DNA from: Acidovorax sp. FHTAMBA
Lineage (GTDB): Bacteria > Pseudomonadota > Gammaproteobacteria > Burkholderiales > Burkholderiaceae_C
Length of the DNA: 64,000 bases
Reading direction: 5' to 3'
Assembly (NCBI RefSeq): GCF_038958875.1
Contig: NZ_CP152407.1
Span: 441,501-505,500, forward strand
Position numbers and translations under genes: made by a program. The notes beneath the pieces are model-generated. The model made no database searches. It saw nothing but the letters and a program-made list of their open reading frames with translations, and was not told the DNA's origin. Below, in pieces: positions 6,742 to 14,681 of the stretch (its first letter is position 1; each line of letters begins with the position of its first letter).

Positions 6742-9033
6742 ATGGGTAACTATCGAAAACTCTGGTTCACGCTGATTGGCGTGCTCATCGTCACTTTCAG
6801 CCTGCTGGGTTACTACGGCGCCGAGGTGTACCGCACGGCGCCGCCGATCCCGGCAAAGATCACGACGGCTGGGGGGGAGGTTCTGTACACGCACGACAGC
6901 ATCCTCGATGGCCAGACCGCCTGGCAATCGGTGGGTGGCATGCAGCTGGGCTCCATCTGGGGCCACGGCGCCTACCAGGCACCCGACTGGACGGCCGACT
7001 GGCTGCACCGCGAGCTGCTCAACTGGCTGGAAGTGGCCGCCGAGCGCAAGCACGGCAAGTCGTTTGCCGAGCTGGACGCCAGCGACCAGGCGGTGCTGCG
7101 CGACCGCATGAAGACCGAATACCGCACCAACACCTACAACCCCGAAACGGGTGAGGCCACGGTGTCGTCCACACGGGCCGATGCGATATCGATGACGGCG
7201 CTGTACTACGACCGGCTGTTCAGCGATGCGCCCGAGATGCAAAAGACGCGCGAGAACTTTGCGATGAAGGAGAACACCCTGCCCAGCGCCGAGCGGCGCG
7301 CGCAGATGACAGGCTTCTTCTTCTGGACCGCCTGGGCCGCCGCCACCGAGCGCCCGGCCGACGTGGGCGGCAGTGGCGCCACCTACACCAACAACTGGCC
7401 GCATGAGCCGCTGATCGGCAACAAGCCCACGGCCGAGAACATGGTCTGGTCGGTGATGAGCGTGGTCGTGATGATGGCGGGCGTGGGCTTCCTGGTGTGG
7501 GGCTGGGCCTTCCTGCGCAAGCACGATGAGGCCGACCCCGAGCCGCCCAAGCACGACCCGCTCTCGCGCGTCCCGCTCACGCCTTCACAGCGCGCCCTGG
7601 GCAAGTACCTGTTCCTCATCGTGGCGCTGTTCAGCTTCCAGGTGATGCTGGGCGGCTTTACCGCGCACTACACGGTGGAGGGGCAGCAGTTTTACGGCAT
7701 CAACGTGTCGCAGTGGTTCCCCTATTCGCTGGTGCGCACCTGGCACATCCAGAGCGCGCTGTTCTGGATCGCCACGGGGTTCCTGGCCGCAGGGCTGTTC
7801 CTCGCGCCGCTCATCAACGGTGGCAAGGACCCGGCCTACCAGAAGCTTGGTGTGGACATCCTCTTCTGGGCGCTGGTCGTCGTCGTCGTCGGCTCGTTCG
7901 CCGGCAACTACCTGGCCATCGCGCAGATCATGCCGCCCGAGTGGAACTTCTGGCTGGGCCACCAGGGCTATGAATACGTGGACCTGGGCCGCCTGTGGCA
8001 GATCGGCAAGTTCACCGGCGTGGCCTTCTGGCTGGTGCTGATGCTGCGCGGCATCGTGCCCGCCTTCCGCCAGCCCGGCGACAAGAACCTGCTGGCGCTG
8101 CTCACGGCGTCGGTGGTGGCCATCGGCCTGTTCTACGGCGCGGGCTTCTTCTACGGCGAGCGCACCCACCTGTCGGTGATGGAGTACTGGCGCTGGTGGG
8201 TGGTGCACCTGTGGGTCGAGGGCTTCTTTGAAGTGTTCGCTACCACGGCGCTGGCCTTCATCTTCTCCACGCTGGGCCTCGTGTCGCCACGCATGGCCAC
8301 GGCTGCCAGCCTGGCCTCGGCATCGCTGTTCATGCTGGGCGGCGTGCCCGGCACCTTCCACCACCTGTACTTCAGCGGCACCACCACGCCGGTGATGGCG
8401 GTGGGTGCATCGTTCAGCGCGCTCGAAGTGGTGCCCCTGGTGGTGCTGGGCCATGAGGCCTGGGAACACTGGCGCCTGCAGCACCGCGCGAAGTGGATGG
8501 CCAACCTCAAGTGGCCGCTGATGTGCTTCGTGGCCGTGGCCTTCTGGAACATGCTGGGCGCGGGCGTCTTCGGCTTCATGATCAACCCGCCGATCGCGCT
8601 GTATTACCTACAAGGTTTGAACACCACGCCGGTGCACGCCCATGCTGCGCTGTTCGGTGTGTATGGCTTCCTGGCGCTGGGCTTCACGCTGCTGGTGCTG
8701 CGCTATATCCGCCCGCAGCTGGTGTTCAGCGAACGCCTCATGAAGACGGGCTTCTGGTGGCTCAACGCCGGCCTGGTGCTGATGATTGCCACCAGCCTGC
8801 TGCCGATTGGCCTGTTCCAGTTCCACGCCAGCGTGAGCGAAGGCCTGTGGTACGCCCGGGGCGAGGGCTTCATGCAGCAGCCCTTCATGCAGACCTTGCG
8901 CTGGGTGCGCACCTTCGGTGACGTGGTCTTCATCGTGGGCGCGCTGGCGATGGCCTGGCAGGTGGTGAGCGGGCTGTTCGGCTCGCGCGCACCGGCAGAG
9001 GCGGGCCCTTACCTGGCGCAAGCGCGTCGCTGA
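6742..9033 (+). CDS. norB: Quinol-dependent nitric oxide reductase (qNOR, single-subunit NorB/NorZ)
   Basis: A 763-residue inner-membrane enzyme reducing 2 NO to N2O with electrons from quinol. The length and N-terminal extension (first membrane helix GVLIVTFSLLGYYGAEVY, then a periplasmic cytochrome-c-like domain without haem c motif, ending near residue 230) identify the quinol-type enzyme. The following dozen or so membrane segments form the haem-copper oxidase-like core, with His-rich segments YSLVRTWHIQSALFWIATG, WWVVHLWVEGFFEVF and VHAHAALFGVYGF supplying haem and Fe-B ligands. GGGAGG precedes the ATG. Controlled by the sigma-54 promoter and NorR boxes upstream, and followed by a hemerythrin gene. 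Confidence 0.95.
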   Translation: MGNYRKLWFTLIGVLIVTFSLLGYYGAEVYRTAPPIPAKITTAGGEVLYTHDSILDGQTAWQSVGGMQLGSIWGHGAYQAPDWTADWLHRELLNWLEVAAERKHGKSFAELDASDQAVLRDRMKTEYRTNTYNPETGEATVSSTRADAISMTALYYDRLFSDAPEMQKTRENFAMKENTLPSAERRAQMTGFFFWTAWAAATERPADVGGSGATYTNNWPHEPLIGNKPTAENMVWSVMSVVVMMAGVGFLVWGWAFLRKHDEADPEPPKHDPLSRVPLTPSQRALGKYLFLIVALFSFQVMLGGFTAHYTVEGQQFYGINVSQWFPYSLVRTWHIQSALFWIATGFLAAGLFLAPLINGGKDPAYQKLGVDILFWALVVVVVGSFAGNYLAIAQIMPPEWNFWLGHQGYEYVDLGRLWQIGKFTGVAFWLVLMLRGIVPAFRQPGDKNLLALLTASVVAIGLFYGAGFFYGERTHLSVMEYWRWWVVHLWVEGFFEVFATTALAFIFSTLGLVSPRMATAASLASASLFMLGGVPGTFHHLYFSGTTTPVMAVGASFSALEVVPLVVLGHEAWEHWRLQHRAKWMANLKWPLMCFVAVAFWNMLGAGVFGFMINPPIALYYLQGLNTTPVHAHAALFGVYGFLALGFTLLVLRYIRPQLVFSERLMKTGFWWLNAGLVLMIATSLLPIGLFQFHASVSEGLWYARGEGFMQQPFMQTLRWVRTFGDVVFIVGALAMAWQVVSGLFGSRAPAEAGPYLAQARR

Positions 9034-9108
9034 AATCAATGCACCGTGCGCGGCAGCCGCCACCAGCGGCAGCCGCGCACACCCCTGAGCAGCCCACAAG
9101 GACGGACC

Positions 9109-9537
9109 ATGAACATCGACAAATTCAAGCACCAGCACACCGACATCCTGCGCGGCATCGCCATGTTGCGCGCGCTGGCGCAATCGGGGGTGGAGGCCAA
9201 CGCCAGCGCCATCGCCCAGGGCATCGTGGCCATGAGCGGCACCATCAAGCTGCACCTGGCCGTGGAAGACCAGGTGCTGTACCCCGCGCTGCAGCGCGGT
9301 GGCAACGCCGAGCTGGCCCGCATGGGCCGCCAGTACCAGAGCGAGATGACTTCCATCGCCAGCGCCTACGACGCCTTTGCGCGCCGCTGGAACACCGCCG
9401 ACGGCGTGCGCCGCGATGCACAGGGTTTCCGCAACGAGGCCAACGTGGTGCTGCGCCGCGTGTTCGAGCGCATGCAACGCGAAAACCATGACTTCTATCC
9501 GCGCATCGAGGAGGAAGAAGCCACCGCCTGCCATTGA
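9109..9537 (+). CDS. Hemerythrin HHE-domain protein
   Basis: A 142-residue four-helix hemerythrin-like protein. Conserved ligands appear in FKHQHTDIL (HxxxD-like), IKLHLAVEDQVLYPAL (HxxxE) and a late RENHDFYPRIEEEE. Such di-iron proteins bind O2 or NO, or supply iron for repair of nitrosylated Fe-S clusters. The gene begins 75 bp after norB, with AAGGA ahead of ATG 9109, and a terminator follows, so it likely forms a NorR-controlled unit with norB. A longer in-frame start at 9046 has no ribosome binding site and non-conserved sequence. Confidence 0.87.
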   Translation: MNIDKFKHQHTDILRGIAMLRALAQSGVEANASAIAQGIVAMSGTIKLHLAVEDQVLYPALQRGGNAELARMGRQYQSEMTSIASAYDAFARRWNTADGVRRDAQGFRNEANVVLRRVFERMQRENHDFYPRIEEEEATACH

Positions 9538-9617
9538 GCAGCACCCTCCTGCACCCCACTGCATGCCTGCGCATGCACCTCTGATCCATCGGTAGGGCCT
9601 GACGGCACCTTCCTTTC

Positions 9618-9644
9618 TGCCGGTCCCTGTGCCGGCATTTTTTT
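9618..9644 (+). terminator. Rho-independent terminator after norB-hemerythrin
   Basis: tgccgg...ccggca hairpin with an 8-nt loop followed by seven T residues. It separates the NO-detoxification genes from the nrdD promoter. Confidence 0.88.
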
Positions 9645-9676
9645 ACCCCTGCTTACCGCCCCAATTGTGTTGAATC

Positions 9677-9692
9677 AAACTACCTATAGTGT
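9677..9692 (+). promoter_or_regulatory. NrdR box 1
   Basis: aaactacctatagtgt matches 13 of 16 positions of the NrdR consensus acacwatatatwgtgt. A second box starts exactly 32 bp downstream, about three helical turns, as is usual for NrdR box pairs. Confidence 0.75.
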
Positions 9693-9708
9693 TTGATGGG
9701 TATCGTAG

Positions 9709-9724
9709 ACACCATAGGTAGTGT
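9709..9724 (+). promoter_or_regulatory. NrdR box 2
   Basis: acaccataggtagtgt, 13 of 16 matches to the NrdR consensus. The in-frame GTG at 9721 falls inside this box, which argues that nrdD starts at the later ATG. Confidence 0.75.
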
Positions 9725-9756
9725 TTTTTAACCCGTTCCACAGATTGGTCGAACCC

Positions 9757-11775
9757 ATGGCGTCCACCCTTGCCACCTTGCCCCGCGAAGTCGTTTTGCG
9801 CAGCGGCCAGCGCGTTCCGTTTGATGCCGAACGCATCCGCGCCGCGCTGGCCAGCGCCGGGCAGGCCTCGGGTGAATACGGCGCCGACGAAGCGGCATTG
9901 CTAACCGCCCAGGTCACCAAGGTGCTCATCCACCGCTTCCACGGCCAGGCGCCCACCATCGAGCAGATCCAGGACGTGGCCGAGCAGACGCTGATCGCCG
10001 CCAACCACCTGGCCACCGCGCGTGCCTACATCGTCTACCGCGAGCAGCACGCCACGCTGCGTGCGGACAAGCAGACGCTGGTCGATGTGGAAAGCTCCAT
10101 CAACGAATACCTCACGCGCGCCGACTGGCGCGTGAATGCCAACGCCAACCAGGGCTATTCGCTGGGCGGGCTGATCCTGAACGTCGCGGGCAAGGTCACG
10201 GCCAACTACTGGCTGTCGCACGTGTACACGCCCGAGATCGGCGATGCGCACAGGAGCGGCGACCTGCACATCCACGACCTCGACATGCTCAGCGGCTACT
10301 GCGCGGGTTGGTCGCTGCGCACGCTGCTGCACGAGGGCCTGAACGGCGTGCCCGGCAAGGTGGAGGCGGGGCCGCCCAAGCACATGAGTTCGGCCGTGGG
10401 GCAGATCGTGAACTTTCTGGGCACGCTGCAGAACGAGTGGGCGGGCGCGCAGGCGTTCTCGTCGTTCGACACCTACATGGCACCGTTTGTGCGCATCGAT
10501 GCCATGGACTACGCCGCCGTGCGCCAGTGCATCCAGGAGCTGGTCTACAACCTCAACGTGCCCTCGCGCTGGGGCACGCAGACGCCGTTCACCAACCTCA
10601 CCTTCGACTGGACCTGTCCCGAGGACCTGCGCGAGCAGGTGCCCGTGATCGCTGGCAAAGAGATGCCCTTCGCATACGGCGACCTGCAGGCCGAGATGGA
10701 CCTTATCAACCGCGCCTATATCGACGTGATGACCACGGGCGATGCCAAGGGCCGCGTGTTCACCTTCCCCATCCCCACCTACAACATCACCAAGGACTTC
10801 CCCTGGGAGAGCGAGAACGCGCAGCTGCTGTTCGACATGACCGCCAAGTACGGTCTGCCGTACTTCCAGAACTTCATCAACTCCGAGCTGGAGCCCAACA
10901 TGGTGCGCTCCATGTGCTGCCGCCTGCAGCTGGATTTGCGTGAATTGCTCAAGCGTGGCAACGGCCTGTTCGGCAGCGCCGAGCAGACCGGCAGCCTGGG
11001 CGTGGTGACGATCAACTGCGCGCGGCTGGGCTACCTGCATGCGGGTGATGAAGCAGGCCTGCTCGCCGCGCTCGACCGCCTGATGGAACTGGGCAAACAA
11101 AGCCTGGAGACCAAACGCAAGCTCATCCAGCGCCTCATGGACCAGGGCCTGTTCCCCTATACCAAGCGCTACCTGGGCACCTTGCGCAACCACTTCAGCA
11201 CGCTGGGCGTGAACGGCATCAACGAGATGGTGCGCAACTTCACGGCGGACCAGCACGACATCACCAGCGACTGGGGCCATGCGTTTGCCGTGCGCCTGCT
11301 CGACCACGTGCGCGAGCGCATGACGGCCTTTCAGGAGGAAACCGGCCACCTCTACAACCTGGAGGCCACGCCCGCCGAAGGCACCACCTACCGCTTTGCC
11401 AAGGAAGACAAAAAGCGCTGGCCCGGCATCCTGCAGGCCGGCACGGAGCAGCAGCCCTACTACACCAACTCCTCGCAGCTGCCTGTCGGCTTCACCGACG
11501 ACCCGTTCGAGGCCCTGATGCGGCAGGAGGCGCTGCAATCCAAATACACCGGCGGTACCGTGCTGCATCTGTACATGGGCGAGCGCTTGTCCAGCGGTGC
11601 GGCCTGCCGCGATCTGGTGCGGCGCGCGCTCACGCGCTTTCGCCTGCCCTACATCACCGTCACGCCCACGTTCTCGATCTGCCCCACACACGGCTACCTG
11701 GCGGGCGAGCACCCGTTCTGCCCGCGCTGCGACGAAGAGCGGCTGGACGCCAAGCGGCGGCGTCTGGTCGCCTAG
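9757..11775 (+). CDS. nrdD: Anaerobic ribonucleoside-triphosphate reductase NrdD, large part lacking the glycyl-radical domain
   Basis: A 672-residue catalytic chain of class III ribonucleotide reductase, which makes dNTPs without oxygen. An ATP-cone occupies the first 90 or so residues (LRSGQRVPFDAERIRAAL). The ten-stranded barrel core follows, with NrdD-typical CCRLQLDLRELLKRGNGLFG and GVVTINCARLGYL. It ends in a zinc-site-like CPTHGYLAGEHPFCPRCD and then stops. The usual C-terminal RVxGY radical loop is absent here and is encoded by the next small gene. ATG 9757 is preferred over GTG 9721, which lies in an NrdR box. Confidence 0.92.
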   Translation: MASTLATLPREVVLRSGQRVPFDAERIRAALASAGQASGEYGADEAALLTAQVTKVLIHRFHGQAPTIEQIQDVAEQTLIAANHLATARAYIVYREQHATLRADKQTLVDVESSINEYLTRADWRVNANANQGYSLGGLILNVAGKVTANYWLSHVYTPEIGDAHRSGDLHIHDLDMLSGYCAGWSLRTLLHEGLNGVPGKVEAGPPKHMSSAVGQIVNFLGTLQNEWAGAQAFSSFDTYMAPFVRIDAMDYAAVRQCIQELVYNLNVPSRWGTQTPFTNLTFDWTCPEDLREQVPVIAGKEMPFAYGDLQAEMDLINRAYIDVMTTGDAKGRVFTFPIPTYNITKDFPWESENAQLLFDMTAKYGLPYFQNFINSELEPNMVRSMCCRLQLDLRELLKRGNGLFGSAEQTGSLGVVTINCARLGYLHAGDEAGLLAALDRLMELGKQSLETKRKLIQRLMDQGLFPYTKRYLGTLRNHFSTLGVNGINEMVRNFTADQHDITSDWGHAFAVRLLDHVRERMTAFQEETGHLYNLEATPAEGTTYRFAKEDKKRWPGILQAGTEQQPYYTNSSQLPVGFTDDPFEALMRQEALQSKYTGGTVLHLYMGERLSSGAACRDLVRRALTRFRLPYITVTPTFSICPTHGYLAGEHPFCPRCDEERLDAKRRRLVA

Positions 11776-11838
11776 ATTTTGAGCAAAAGTGGCCCTGGCG
11801 CTTGATGGTCAAGCGCAAGCAGCTATCAAAACAGAAGC
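11776..11838 (-). repeat. Dispersed palindromic intergenic repeat, copy 3
   Basis: Reverse-oriented copy (core ggcgcttgatggtcaagcgc, then agcagctatcaaaac). It sits exactly between the two parts of the anaerobic reductase, starting at the nrdD stop codon. Confidence 0.85.
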
Positions 11839-11872
11839 AAACCATTTCCTCCACCCCCGAAAGGACCCCGGC

Positions 11873-12085
11873 ATGAGCCATTTCTCCGCCACCGAACACA
11901 CCGCCATCTCCAGCGCCGCCGCCGTGCAGCTCACCGACGACGAGCGCCAGCCCTGCGAGGTCTGGACCCGCGTGATGGGCTACCACCGCCCCGTGGCCAG
12001 CTTCAACACCGGCAAACAGGGCGAACATGCCGAACGCCGCTTCTTCGCCGAAACGCACCGTGGCTCCAGCCGCAACGGCTGCTGA
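11873..12085 (+). CDS. nrdD: Separate glycyl-radical domain of anaerobic ribonucleotide reductase (split NrdD), 70 aa
   Basis: A small protein containing PCEVWTRVMGYHRPV and FNTGKQGEHAERRFF, the pattern found at the extreme C-terminus of full-length NrdD enzymes. Gly36 in RVMGY is the predicted radical-bearing residue activated by NrdG. The first 22 residues look unrelated to NrdD. ATG 11873 is preceded by AAGGA. Its 3' end overlaps nrdG by 59 nt. By function it should dock into the NrdD barrel as a second subunit, comparable to the GrcA (YfiD) spare radical domain for pyruvate formate-lyase; that comparison is inference. Confidence 0.85.
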   Translation: MSHFSATEHTAISSAAAVQLTDDERQPCEVWTRVMGYHRPVASFNTGKQGEHAERRFFAETHRGSSRNGC

Positions 12086-12764
12086 GCCTAGTGCCGCCGC
12101 CCTGCGCCTGGGCGGCATGACACCGCTGACCACCATCGATTTCCCCGGCCGCCTCGCGGCCGTTTTCTATTGCCAGGGGTGCCCCTGGCGCTGCGGGTAT
12201 TGCCACAACCCCGGGCTGCTGGACGCCACCACGCCTCCCGCGTTGCCGTGGAACCAGGCGCTGCAGTTTTTGCACAGCCGCCGGGGCCTGCTCGATGGCG
12301 TGGTGTTTTCGGGCGGCGAGCCGACGCTGCAGGCCGCGCTGCCCGCTGCGGTGGACGCCGTGCGCGCACTGGGCCTGCAGACTGCGTTGCACACCGGCGG
12401 CATGTACCCCGGGCGGCTGGCGGCACTGCTGCCGCGCCTCCACTGGGTGGGGCTGGACATCAAGGCCCTGCCGCAGCGCTACGACGCCATCACCGCCACC
12501 CACGGCAGCGGCGCGCGCGCCTGGGCCGCGCTCGATGCCATGCTGGCCCATGGCATCGACCACGAATGCCGCACCACCTGGCACGCGGGCCTGTTTGGTG
12601 TGGACGAACTGCTGGAACTGGCCCAGGCCCTGGCCGCGCGCGGGGTGCGGCATTGGGCGCTGCAGGAATGCCGGGTGCTTGACGCCCCGGCCTGGGCGCT
12701 TACGCCCGCACACCAGCAGCAACTGGCCGCGCTGTTTTCCGGATTCACCTTGCGCCGGGTGTAA
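12027..12764 (+). CDS. nrdG: Anaerobic ribonucleotide reductase-activating radical SAM protein NrdG
   Basis: A 245-residue radical SAM enzyme that generates the glycyl radical in the reductase. The 4Fe-4S motif is CPWRCGYC (CX3CX2C) within FYCQGCPWRCGYCHNPG, followed by the SAM-binding VVFSGGEPTLQ. Length and the start of the core (GGMTPLTTIDFPGRLA) fit NrdG types that activate the Pseudomonas/beta-proteobacterial style NrdD. The start at 12027 overlaps the small glycyl-radical gene. A later in-frame ATG at 12117 (MTPLTTIDFPG) would give a shorter but complete enzyme. Confidence 0.92.
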   Translation: MPNAASSPKRTVAPAATAAEPSAAALRLGGMTPLTTIDFPGRLAAVFYCQGCPWRCGYCHNPGLLDATTPPALPWNQALQFLHSRRGLLDGVVFSGGEPTLQAALPAAVDAVRALGLQTALHTGGMYPGRLAALLPRLHWVGLDIKALPQRYDAITATHGSGARAWAALDAMLAHGIDHECRTTWHAGLFGVDELLELAQALAARGVRHWALQECRVLDAPAWALTPAHQQQLAALFSGFTLRRV

Positions 12765-12941
12765 GCGCCGGGTGTGAGCGCCGGGCGCAGATTTCCTGCG
12801 TTGCAATGGCCTGCATGAAATGAATCTGCAAATACTTCGGTTGTTGCACACGCTTTGATGCGCATCAGAGGTGATTTCCGCTACCAGCATGGACCATCCT
12901 TGCCATCGCCCCACAGGCACCACCAAGCAAGGAAATCCTCC

Positions 12942-14596
12942 ATGAACCCCCTCGGCCTCCAGCTGCTGCAAGCGCTCAAAACCCACGGCGCGCGCGAAAT
13001 TTTCGGCATCCCCGGCGACTTCATCCTGCCCCTGTTCAAGCAAATCGAGGAAAGCGGCATCCTGCCGCTGGTCACGCTCAGCCACGAACCCTCGCTGGGT
13101 TTTGCCGCCGATGCCGCCGCGCGCATGCACTGCGGGCTGGGCGTGGTGGCCGTCACCTACGGCGCGGGCGCGCTCAACGTGGTCAACGCGGTGGCGGGGG
13201 CCTATGCCGAGCGCTCGCCGCTGGTGGTGCTGGCCGGCTGCCCCGGCGAGGTCGAGGCGCACTCGGGCCTGGTGCTGCACCACCAGGTGCGCCATGTCGA
13301 TTCGCAGTGGCGCATCTTCCGCGAGATCACCTGCGACCAAGTGCGCCTGTCCGACCCCGCCACCGCGCCAGCCGACCTTGCCCGCGTGCTGCGCAGCTGC
13401 CGCGAATACTCGCAGCCCGTGCTCATCGAGGTGCCGCGCGACATGACGCTGCACCCCATGGCCGAGGTGCCGGTGCTGCCCCCCAGCCCGTTCAACGCAG
13501 CCGCCGTGGCCGAATGCGCCGACGAATGGATGGCCCGCATCCAGGCGGCCCGGCGCCCCGTGCTGGTGGTGGACGTGGAGGTGCGCCGCTTTGGCCTGGA
13601 AGCCCGCGTGGCCGAACTCGCGCGCCGCCTTCAGCTGCCCGTGCTCACCACCTTCATGGGCCGGGGCCTGCTGGCCGAGGATGCGGGGCATGCCGGCGTG
13701 CCCTTCCACGGCACCTACCTGGGCGTGGCGGGCGCACCGGAGACCAGCGCGCTGCTGGACGACTCCGACCTGCCCGTGATGCTGGGCGCCATCCTGTCGG
13801 ACAGCAACTTTGGTGTGAGCGCCCAGCGCATGGACTTCCGTCGCGCGCTCATTGCCGCGCACCGCGAGGCACGCGTAGGCCACCACCTGTACCAGGACAT
13901 CCCCCTGGCCGCGCTGGTAGAGGCCCTGCTGGCGCGCGCCCCGGCCGCGGGCAGCCAGGCCCTGCGCACGCTGCCCCCCCGCCCGCCTACCCCGACGGCC
14001 TGGTGGCCGACGACACCCCTGTGTGCGCCGCCGACCTGAGCCGCGCCCTCAACGACCGCATCCGCACCCACGGCCCCATGAACATCGTGGCCGACATCGG
14101 CGACTGCCTCTTCGCCGCCATGGAGCTGCTGCCCACGCCTCTGGTGGCGCCGGGCTACTACGCGTCGATGGGCTTTGGCGTGCCGGCCGGCATTGGCGCC
14201 CAGGTGGCCACGGGCCAGCGCAGCCTGATTCTGGTGGGCGACGGCGCCTTCCAGATGACGGGCTGGGAGCTGGGCAACTGCCCGCGCCTGGGGCTAGACC
14301 CCATCGCCATCGTGCTCAACAACCAGACCTGGGAGATGATCCGCGCGTTCCAGACCGAATCGCGCTGCGCCGCCCTGGGCGACTGGCACCTGGCCCAGGC
14401 GGCCGATGCGCTGGGCGGGCGAGGCCACCGCGTACACACCCGCGCCCAGTTCAAGGCGGCGCTGGACGCAGCCTTTGCCGAGCGCGGGCGCTTCCAGCTC
14501 ATCGAGCTGATGGTGCCGCCGGGTGACAGCACGCCCACGCTGCGGCGGTTTTCCGAGGGCATCCGGGCCTTGCGGGCACGGGCGACAGCGGGTTGA
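12942..14596 (+). pseudogene. ipdC: Indolepyruvate/phenylpyruvate decarboxylase, interrupted by a -1 frameshift in a C7 run
   Basis: TPP-dependent 2-keto acid decarboxylase that in Azospirillum-type homologues makes indole-3-acetaldehyde or phenylacetaldehyde. The first frame (12942 to about 13980) reads MNPLGLQLLQAL, the PYR domain with FGIPGDF and catalytic-type HEPSLGFAADAAAR, and the middle domain VEVRRFGLEARVAEL. At the seven-C tract 13974-13980 it slips into a wrong frame that stops at 14039. The other frame continues as AYPDGLVADD, then the TPP-binding VGDGAFQMTGWELGNC...NNQTW. One extra C would restore a protein of about 551 aa. Could be a real lesion, a phase-variable tract or a sequencing error. 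AGGAAAT precedes the ATG. Confidence 0.85.
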
Positions 14597-14663
14597 CCGT
14601 AAACAGTCGGCAATATCTATTCAAAAACTCCCACCCACAAAGGAATACCTGGTAAATTTATCT

Positions 14664-14681
14664 ATTCATATAATGATTCAT
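14664..14681 (+). promoter_or_regulatory. -10 element flanked by attcat direct repeats before the yjjJ-like gene
   Basis: tataat at 14669-14674 ends only 5 nt before the ATG at 14680, and no Shine-Dalgarno is visible, so the mRNA may be leaderless. Two attcat copies (14664-14669, 14676-14681) straddle it and could be an operator. Confidence 0.45.

Noticed and set aside
9669..9680. FNR/ANR site ttgaatcaa before nrdD
   Set aside because: Lacks the 4-bp spacer of ttgat-N4-atcaa.
9721..9756. GTG start of nrdD at 9721
   Set aside because: Falls inside NrdR box 2; ATG 9757 gives the usual N-terminus.
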